Source: Byssothecium circinans (lineage: Eukaryota; Ascomycota; Dothideomycetes; Pleosporales; Massarinaceae). Taken from it: DNA of 64,000 nucleotides. Positions within the stretch are counted from its first letter, which is position 1, and every line of letters begins with the position of its first letter. This document shows, one piece after another, positions 56,677 to 64,000 of the stretch. The stretch spans positions 627,909-691,908 of the forward strand of contig ML976985.1 of the NCBI GenBank assembly GCA_010015675.1, read 5' to 3'. The translations under genes were made by a program, and so were the position numbers. A model generated the notes under the pieces. The model made no database searches, was not told the DNA's origin, and saw nothing but the letters and a program-made list of their open reading frames with translations.

Positions 56677-58124
56677 TCATGATTCAACCTTGATATCTCC
56701 GCACAGAGAACACGCCCACCACTGGTTCTCCATGAAGGTCCCACAGTTCAAGCAATTCCACCCTATTCTTCCCTTGGCTGGCTCGAAAGGTGTCGCACCT
56801 GGGCCCCTCAGTTCCGCAGCTGGAGGTGGTTTTGGCAGCGCAGGTGGATGATTCGTGGACCCAAAGCGCTGGCCCGGCGGTATGGGTTGAGGTGGTTGTT
56901 CTAGGCCGCAAACTTCGCATGACAGGAAATTAAGAGGATTATGGAGGGTGCACTGGGGACAAGCCCATTTCCCAGGTTCGACGGGTGTGGTAAGACCTGT
57001 GGGGGGTGTAGAGGTCTCGGGTGGAGGTGAGGGTGGGAATGATCTATTGCGGACGCGTTCTTCTTCCTCGGAGATGAGACGGGGTGGCGGACGTGTGGCG
57101 GGGGTTCTGGGTCGCGAGGAGGAGTTGGAGGCTTGTGTTACGAGTCGGGAGATTGGTCGTCCGGAGGAAGTTGGAGGAGGTGTTCGGGATGAAGAAGGGG
57201 TGGGACGTGAGCGTGGGCGTGATGCTGGATCTCGTGGAGGGGGTGGATCGTTGTCGAATTGTAGGCCGTTCACGGGATCCCATGCTAACCCTCCTCCTCC
57301 ACTCGGTGCGCAGAGATCCGAGAGTCTCTGCATCTCCTCTTCTTCCATGAGATCTGCTAGAGCCTGTGCAATGGCTTGGTCGTTCGCATCGTCTTCTTCT
57401 GCTTTCGTCTTGAATGAATCTCGCGCTTGCTGGTCCCTCAGCCTGCCAGCCTCTCTGCTACCACTTGCACATCCCTCCGTGATACTCGCCTTCCTGGAGT
57501 GCGCATCTGCGATGACTCTACGCATGTCGACACCCTTCGCAACTTTCTGGCCCCCTAATCGTCTACCACCTGCGTTCACGGTCTGTGAAGCCCTTCGCTT
57601 CTCAGCGGACAGACGTGCATTTCGGCGCATTTCATCGAGTGGCACCCGCTTGCCGCCCAGTCTCTGGCCCTGCGAGAGGAAGCCCTCGCCGGAGTAGCCC
57701 TTCGCAATGAGCGACTGGTGTTCTTCGCGGAGCTCATTCCAGAGGTTGTGGAAGTTGTTGTCATGAGGTCCCCACACAATGTGTGACAGCTCATGCAACA
57801 ACGTGTCTGTGACCTGCTCCATGGACAAGAACTGGCGAGAGTCATGGTGGTACCGCAACCGGACGAGAATCCTCTCTGTCCTGTTGATGTTCAGCCCTGC
57901 AAGCAGTTAGTAGTGACGATCTCCCGCAGCCCTCTACACAACGCACCAAGCAGCTGAGGCTCGTCTGGCAAAAACTCTGCGAGCGTGCCGACTTTCCATC
58001 CGCGCTTCCTCATCATGGGCTTGACCATGGATGCGGCCTTGCGGAGCATGTGTAGCGCGTCGCCATCTCGCGGTAGGTGTTTAAGGTGCTCGTACGCATC
58101 AAAATGCGCGTCGATTTCCCTCAT
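56677..58124 (-). CDS. WSS1: Wss1-type WLM metalloprotease with two RanBP2 zinc fingers
   Basis: Wss1/SPRTN-type proteases cleave DNA-protein crosslinks. Exons are 57947-58124 and 56677-57896 (465 residues), joined in phase 1 so that PQLLGLNINRTERILVRLRY is restored. The WLM domain has the zinc-protease motif HELSHIVWGPHD (HExxH plus a distal His) near residue 90, preceded by LRKAASMVKPMMRKRGWKVG. Next come GGxRLGG-type linkers (QRLGGKRVPL, RRLGGQKVAK), a disordered Ser/Pro/Arg region, and two RanBP2-type fingers (WACPQC...CEVC; WNCLNC...CSLC). In yeast the corresponding tail binds SUMO and Cdc48; here that is inferred. It is divergent from the DUF1776 gene. Confidence 0.93.
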
Positions 58125-58914
58125 CGCCGTTCTGCGTCGCCCACAGTTGTCTTCTCTTCAGTTCGTACCCCTGGTGGCCTTAACAGATGCTCAGATACGA
58201 GTTGGGTCGTCTTGAGAGTGCTATGAAGGTGATGGCGGGCGGTATTTTCAAGAGTGAAACTCCTATTTGAGGCAGGTGGGCAATAAATGCGAGGACCGAG
58301 TGGACAATGGTAGAACCGATCTTGAATATAAGAGAGGAGCAACGGGCGACGCCAGCGACCACGTAAGCTGTTCACGAGGCGAAGGGCATCCCATGCAGCG
58401 AAGGCACCAGAGAGAACCAGAGGCCTACCAAGCCCTAGTGCCCGTATCTATAAGGCTTTCTAATATAATAAGGTCGTTAGAGCGACCTGCGCACCGACGG
58501 TCTTCGGACGGCGCGAAGGATCGTTGCGGCGCTGGTGTTGTCCACATGTGCACGGATTGGAAAGCTAGATGCACGTGACTGTGTGGCTGAGGTGCCATGT
58601 CCGACTAGTTGACGCCACTCGGCGATATCAAGTGGAGCCTCAGGATCCTGCGTCACTGCATCACCGAGCTTTGTCCTCCTCTTGTTTTCTTGAAAGAGCT
58701 GACAGTAGCGCTTTCATAAACAGAAAGAGGTCGTTATCAAAAGCCTGGTATAGCTTTACAGACTCTATTAGCGCTAATTTCTACCTCTTGTTGCTTCTGC
58801 ACGGTGGTAGCACCGAGTCCACCATACGAGTCTGCTCACGGTCCCTGCGCTCCACCAGACCAGAGTCCTCTCACGGTTCTCTCGCTGCCATCGCCTTCCA
58901 CCGAACGATTAGCG
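58125..58914. promoter_or_regulatory. Divergent upstream region (Wss1 / DUF1776)
   Basis: A 790-base interval lies between divergent start codons. No TATA box or known operator is evident, and the small frames inside are not protein-like. Confidence 0.4.
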
Positions 58915-60419
58915 ATGTCAAGCGACGACCAGTATTTTCTCGATGTGGTGAGTCTCATCTCCGGACTTCTCCTCGCCCGCTGACGGAAGCCCTTGCGACA
59001 GCTCGCGGAATATTCGCGCGACATCCGGAAATTCACAGGAGACGTCTTCGATGCTTCCGATCGGCATTTCCAAAGCGTCGCGACCTATATTAAGCGTTCG
59101 GTGCCAGAGGGTTGGCTCCCTGAACGGGTGCGACCGATACCCCCTCCTCCGCCACCATACACATCTTCTGGCGCGTACATCTATCGTCTGCAAGCATGGG
59201 TTTCTAGAAACCGCGCGGTGACGGCGGCGCTGGTCGTTTTCTTTGGGACTGGTGGCTTTCTGCTATGGAGGGAAAAGAAGAAGCAGACACGGAAGCGGCG
59301 GGCGCGGAGAGCCAGCAATGGCGCGCGGAAAGAAGTAGTCGGTACGGTATTCTGTCGAGCAGTCAAGTGTGGAAAGCCTGGAAACGTTTAACGTTGCAAG
59401 ATTTCTATCATTATACTGTAACTGTTGAGCAGGGGCTGACGAAAGTAGTAATCGCCGGACCTCCGAATTCCCCCGTCGTAAAGTCGCTGTCCCTAGACCT
59501 GGAGCGCCGTGGCTTCATTGTATACATTGTATGTTCGGATATGGAAGAGGAGCAGCAAGTACATGGAGAGTCGAGAGCGGATGTCAGGCCATTGCATTTG
59601 GACATCGCGGACACCTTTGGCACGCAGGAGGCGATGGGAAGGTTTAACAGCATGCTTCTCAGACCGCACGTCGCTTTCTCAGGAGCATCACCGCATAACT
59701 TACATTTTCGTGGGTTGGTGGTGATACCTGATTTGATCTATCCCAGTGGGCCGATTGAAACAGTTTCCCCAGAGCTGTGGTCCGACGCTCTGAACGCCAA
59801 AGTCCTAAACACCATCGCCGTTACACAGGCGTTTCTACCTACCATATGTGAGTTCAAAGCGCGCGTTTTGATGCTTACGCCGAGCATCGTTTCCTCGTTA
59901 AGACCACCGTTCCACAGCGTCGAAACAGCGGTTGTAAGCGCCCTCGAAGGTTTCACGGCAAGTCTACGAGGAGAGCTCGGCACTCTTGGAATACAAGTTT
60001 GCCAATTCAAGCTGGGAACGTTTGACTGCACGCACGTTGGGGGCAAACAACATCTGCAATCCGTTGCTGGACCGGATACGCTAGTGTGGCGGGCAACCTC
60101 CCGAAAGCTGTTTGCAGCAAACTATGTCAACCAGAGTCGCGTCGCACACAGCAGAGGGCTTTTCAACCAGACGGGCAGGACTGGAAGCCCGTTGCGGGAA
60201 TTGCACAACGCCGTCTTTGACGCTCTAATTCAGAAACGGCCCAGTAACATCTGGCGGGTCGGTCGCGGAAGCGTCACGTATGATATCGTGGGCAGTTGGG
60301 TACCGGCAGGCCTCGTCGGGTGGATGATGGGCGTGCGGCGTGTGTCGCCAAACACTGCAGCAGAGCCGCGTCTTGAAGACAGCGTGCAGTCATGGGAGAA
60401 AATCGAGATGGCGGTTTGA
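58915..60419 (+). CDS. DUF1776 protein, SDR-like with membrane anchor
   Basis: Exons are 58915-58947, 59002-59341 and 59449-60419 (447 residues). The first exon holds only 11 codons (MSSDDQYFLDV), which match the family N-terminus. The last junction uses CTGAC and the unusual acceptor AAAGTAG; only this acceptor gives the family sequence KEVVVIAGPPNSP in frame. A membrane segment (VTAALVVFFGTGGFLLW) is followed by a basic patch. The rest has an SDR-like Rossmann order (SLDLERRGFIVYIV, LHLDIAD, NAKVLNTIAVTQAFLP, MLTPSIVSS), but the canonical Gly-rich and YxxxK motifs are degenerate. Biochemical function is unknown. Confidence 0.85.
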
Positions 60420-61592
60420 TGAGGTTGATTTCCGAACCAGCTTGAACTTGGAGAAAGCTCCGTTGGGCTAACCACCCATTGGGCGAGGCGGGATAGTAAT
60501 TTTAGGAAATTTGTAAGATAGGGACTTGGCAAGGCCGCTGTGGACATCTGGCCAGGTGTCGCCGCATCGGTGCTGATGTTTGGATAGCAGAGGGCTCCCC
60601 CGTCGATTCATTCACTTTGAAATGAGGAATTTTCAGCTCTTAATGGTGTTCTGGTTTTGAGGAAGCATCTTAGCAGTGGTAGTCATTTGACGCATCTCAT
60701 CTTACAGATGCAGCGGCCCGGCTCCACAACGAAGGGCCATGGTCACCATGTGTCCACGAAGGCGTGCCGAGGGGGATTGTCAACTGGTGTGTGAAACAGG
60801 TACCGCGTGCACTGTGCCCACCGCTCTCCATCTGAAGTCCCCGACCCAGCGATCACAACGAAGTCCGCCACTGGGCGCCAGGGCTGGACCTAGCAGTCAT
60901 CAAGGCAGGACCATTCGCTGAAGGTGTAATTGTTCCGCCAAAAGATGTTTTCTTATTTTGCGTGCTGACCCTAGATACCCAAAGGTTTACGTGCCCTGGT
61001 ATGGTTAGGGTGAATGTCCGGAGACTAGTGACGCTAAGCAGTGTGATTGGCTAAATCAGCACTCCAGGGTCTCTTACATTATTGAAACGGCTGCGACCCG
61101 GGATCTGGCCGCCTGCAAGCGAATATCAGGGGGAGCCGAAAAGAAGTCTGGCACGCCGACGGGGATCGATCAAAGTGCTAAGAGCTCAGGCTGCTCCGCC
61201 GTCTCTCACCATCGTTGCTAAGGCTTCGTGCATTCACTCTCTCTGTGCTGTAGCCGTTTCCCGGGCGTCCTTGCCTTGGTCTCTGCTATACCTGCCGCTC
61301 CTTCGCGTTTGCTCACCACTACCACCACTACCACCACTATTACACCGCTATGCTTGTTGCATAACAGCCAACATCCCCCAACACTAGCCCGTTGCCACGC
61401 CCTACCTTACCGGGCCTACCTACACGTCGGCCATCGCCTGCTCTCGAGGCATAATTCCTCGCCTTCTGCCTCGACACCTCGTTTCACGGGCGCGTATGAC
61501 GACACTAGCCGCAGCCAGCCAGCCTGACATCGCCCCTCGGGTTTTATGAATTACACGACCTGCACCTTCGATTCGCCGTACATATTCTCACC
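60420..61592. other. Intergenic upstream of the SEL1-repeat gene
   Basis: A 1.2-kb non-coding region. A short (CCA/CTA)-rich repeat lies at about 61316-61345 and pyrimidine-rich leader sequence precedes the next ATG. Confidence 0.5.
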
Positions 61593-63827
61593 ATGGCCCA
61601 CCGACCAGAGCGTCCGGACTGCCTCGAGTTTCGTTCGCACTCGTTCGAGCCCCCGTTCAGCGCCCACGGCAGCATGAGCAACCTCTCCCTACAAGACCTC
61701 CCGAGCCCGCGCGCCGGGGAGGTGCCGCCGGCGCTCTCGCCTTTGGACGCTCTCGCACTGCAGGGACGACTGCTGGCACGCCGCTTCGAGCAGGAAGACA
61801 AGACCGGCCGTCGACTCAGTCGGTTGGCGCCGCTCACCATCCAGCACGAGTTTGGCAACCGTGGCGGCTACTTCTCGTCGCTCTCCAGTTCCACCGTTGC
61901 CTCGCCGAGCGACGAGATCCCGCCTGTATCGCCGGGACAGCAGCAATTCTCTCCCCGCGAGCAAGTCCCCGCCGACAAGCACAAGTCGTTCTACCCGCAG
62001 TTCGGCAGCGACGAGCCGCAGTATGAGCCGCCGCTTCCCTACCGGTCGAACCTGCCCCCAATCGGGGAGACGTCACCGCGCCTGCCCCCGCCGATGCCCC
62101 CGATGCCGCAGGCGCAGCAGGGCTATTTCGACATGCCCAGGTCGCACTCACCGGAGCCCGCAATTGGACTGCAAGAGGCGACCCCCGTATCGCCGAACAA
62201 CCACGCGGGCCCCCACGCCTTCTACCCGGTCAAGAGGCAGGCGTCGCTGGATGTGCTCCCCCAACGGAAACAGTCGCAGCCGGGACTGCGGCCTCCACGC
62301 TCTCCGCCATCAGAGCGCGGTCCGTCACCCCCCCGCTCGCTCCGGGCTTCTCCAAGCATCAGGTCGATACCCGCAGACGGCCAGGATGATGTCGAGAACA
62401 TGTCGCTCGGCGGCTCCTACGATTCTCTCCGGAACCGCAACCTGTCGCCGAGCTCGAGCTTGTCGCGGTCGCATTCCCCCTTCTCGCCCATCACAAACCC
62501 CTCCATGCCTCGTTCGCCGTCTCAGTCATCCCAGCGCTCTACGAGTAGCCAACTCCCACGCCCGGCCTTTAACTTCTCCCGCCCTATGAGCAGCGCAAGC
62601 CGCCCTTCAGTCGATTTGCGCTCATTGGAAACCCCATCCCGGCAGGCATCCGACGAGAGTGCCTATATGAGGCCATCCTTTGATGCCTATTCCACCAGAA
62701 AAGATTCTTACGATAGGCCCAACCCGAACTGCGCTGACGATACCGTGCACACTCCCATCAGCATGACGAGCGAGGATTGGCGGCGGTCTACCGATTATGC
62801 AAACAATGGCCCGTCGTACACGTACTCAAAGTTCACTCTTCCCAGAGGAAGGAAACTAGACCGTCAATCTGTTGGAGCCGAAGAGTTTCTGAACAGCCAA
62901 ATTGGTTGGGCGCAGCCTCAGAACCAAAGCAAAGCGAGACCGCCCTCACCCGAATCCCCGCCACGCTCATTCGACAACCAGAGACCTTCACTTAATTCGC
63001 GTAGTGCCTCCACGGAGCGAGGTGCGCCGTCATTGACGTCAAGCAACAGCACCGTGCGCGGAATTCCTATGAGCCATGAGAACATGTCGGCCCAAGATCA
63101 CTGTGACAAGGGCATCGAGCTTCATGAAAAGGGCGAGTTCATGAAATCGACCTATCACTTCCGCCTGGCTGCCCGCCATGGCAATGCCGAGGCCATGTTT
63201 TGGTATGGTCTCGCCTGCCGTCATGGCTGGGGTATGCGCGAGAACAAGACCGAAGCTTTTAACTGGCTGCGTAAAGCTGTTGACTCTGGTCATCTCGAGA
63301 TTGCCGAAGATGAAGATTTGGCGAAGCACGGCCAATCGACCGACTTGATGAAAAAGAAACAGCATAGGGCACAATACGCCGTTGCCATTTATGAGCTGGG
63401 GAAGTGCTATATGAACGGCTGGGGTGCCCGACAGGACAAATCCCTTGCCCTGCGATGTTACGAGATTGCCGGTAATTGGGGCGATGCCGATGCTCTAGTT
63501 GAAGCTGGATACTCGTATGCTGAGGGCGTGGGCTGCAAGAAGGATATGAAGAAAGCGGCCAAGTTCTACCGTGCTGCTGAGGCGAAAGGCGTCAGCATGG
63601 TCGGTAACAGCTGGTGAGCCGCAATCTATTATCAAATGAATATGTTCTCCCATATACTAACGCTATGTAGGATCTACAAAGACAAGTACATGGAGGAAAA
63701 TTCCACATCTGACAGTCGATCCGTCCGCTCCGGTCGCTCCACCAAGAAAGACGACAACCCATCAAAGAAGCGAGACAAGAGCCGCACACGCACCATCTTC
63801 GGTCGCAAGAAGAGCTTTGCCAACTGA
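61593..63827 (+). CDS. SEL1-repeat protein of DSF2/Nif1 type
   Basis: Exons are 61593-63613 and 63671-63827 (725 residues), joined in phase 2 so that GNSWIYKDKYM is restored. The first 500 residues are disordered, rich in Ser/Pro/Arg with many SP sites, suggesting phosphoregulation. The C-terminal part holds SEL1-like repeats (AARHGNAEAMFWYGLACRHG, AFNWLRKAVDSGH, AIYELGKCYMNGWG, CYEIAGNWGDADALVEAGY, AAKFYRAAEAKG). A strongly basic tail ends in RTIFGRKKSFAN. Yeast Dsf2 and fission yeast Nif1 share this layout; Nif1 acts on mitotic control. Other SEL1 proteins activate chitin synthase, so the exact role is open. Confidence 0.88.
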
Positions 63828-64000
63828 GCAAAGTCTTCATCATGTACATGCTCTCATGACTCTTTGATTAAATTGTTTGTTTGGCCTCGGCGTCCCGGTG
63901 TGCGTGTTCGGATCTTTCGGCGGTCGCTTTTGCATATACCCAGACTTCGCATTCCCTGTGGCCCGACCTGTTTGTTCTTATACCCTTACCGACTTTTTCT
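63828..64000. other. 3' flank at window end
   Basis: Downstream sequence of the SEL1-repeat gene. Nothing else is seen. Confidence 0.5.

Noticed and set aside
56948..57697. 249-codon plus-strand ORF
   Set aside because: It is antisense to the Ser/Pro/Arg-rich linker of the Wss1 gene, whose domains are clear.
1..64000. CRISPR arrays, bacterial operons, rRNA and tRNA genes
   Set aside because: None was recognised by eye. The gene structure is eukaryotic, and no region showed a convincing tRNA B-box or rRNA sequence; a tRNA-scan and Rfam search would settle this.

Overview
The window reads as nuclear DNA of a filamentous ascomycete (Pezizomycotina). Genes are split by short GT-AG introns of about 50-120 bases, often with a CTGAC/CTAAC-like branch point. 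The proteome mixes conserved eukaryotic genes (splicing factor SF3b subunit 1, ribosomal protein S13, peroxins 5 and 13, a Dpy-30/Sdc1 COMPASS subunit, Wss1) with families largely or wholly fungal (HET, UstYa/DUF3328, DUF7580, TOS1-like, GH128). AT-rich islands look like products of repeat-induced point mutation (RIP). A Dothideomycete is my best guess, but the class is inferred, not shown.

Layout: 0-12 kb is accessory. It holds a 5'-truncated BTB gene with a poly-Glu microsatellite, a secreted TRI14-like propeller gene, a broken dimeric alpha-beta-barrel gene, a divergent C2H2 / DUF7580 pair, and a gapped inverted-repeat element with TA target sites. 12.8-20.3 kb is core: PEX13, a secreted RNase T2, PEX5 and a mitochondrial two-RRM protein. 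22-28.7 kb is accessory again: a HET gene, an AT-rich island, a second broken copy of the alpha-beta-barrel gene, and a protein with a C-terminal RING-like finger. 30-33.3 kb has a GH51 arabinofuranosidase and an HD-domain hydratase-like gene with an apparent frameshift.

The most interesting segment is 34.2-37.8 kb. Two UstYa-type oxidase genes sit beside a small secreted protein built of four near-identical repeats, three of them ending in a Lys-Arg (Kex2) site. This is the architecture of a dikaritin-type (ustiloxin / epichloecyclin / victorin-like) ribosomal peptide cluster. The repeated core GINYNGLK, with a GINYFGLK variant in the last repeat, is not a core I recognise.

38.4-46.9 kb is core: SF3b1, the Dpy-30 protein, RPS13, and a TOS1-like cell-wall protein. 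47-49.9 kb and 50.8-54.7 kb have no gene I can support. They flank a secreted GH128 gene, and the second contains a run of 28 G. 54.7-63.8 kb holds a wax-synthase-like acyltransferase, Wss1, a DUF1776 reductase-like gene and a SEL1-repeat protein.

All exon models were worked out by eye from splice signals, reading-frame phase and remembered family consensus. Unless stated otherwise, every proposed junction keeps the reading frame. No RNA or database evidence was available.
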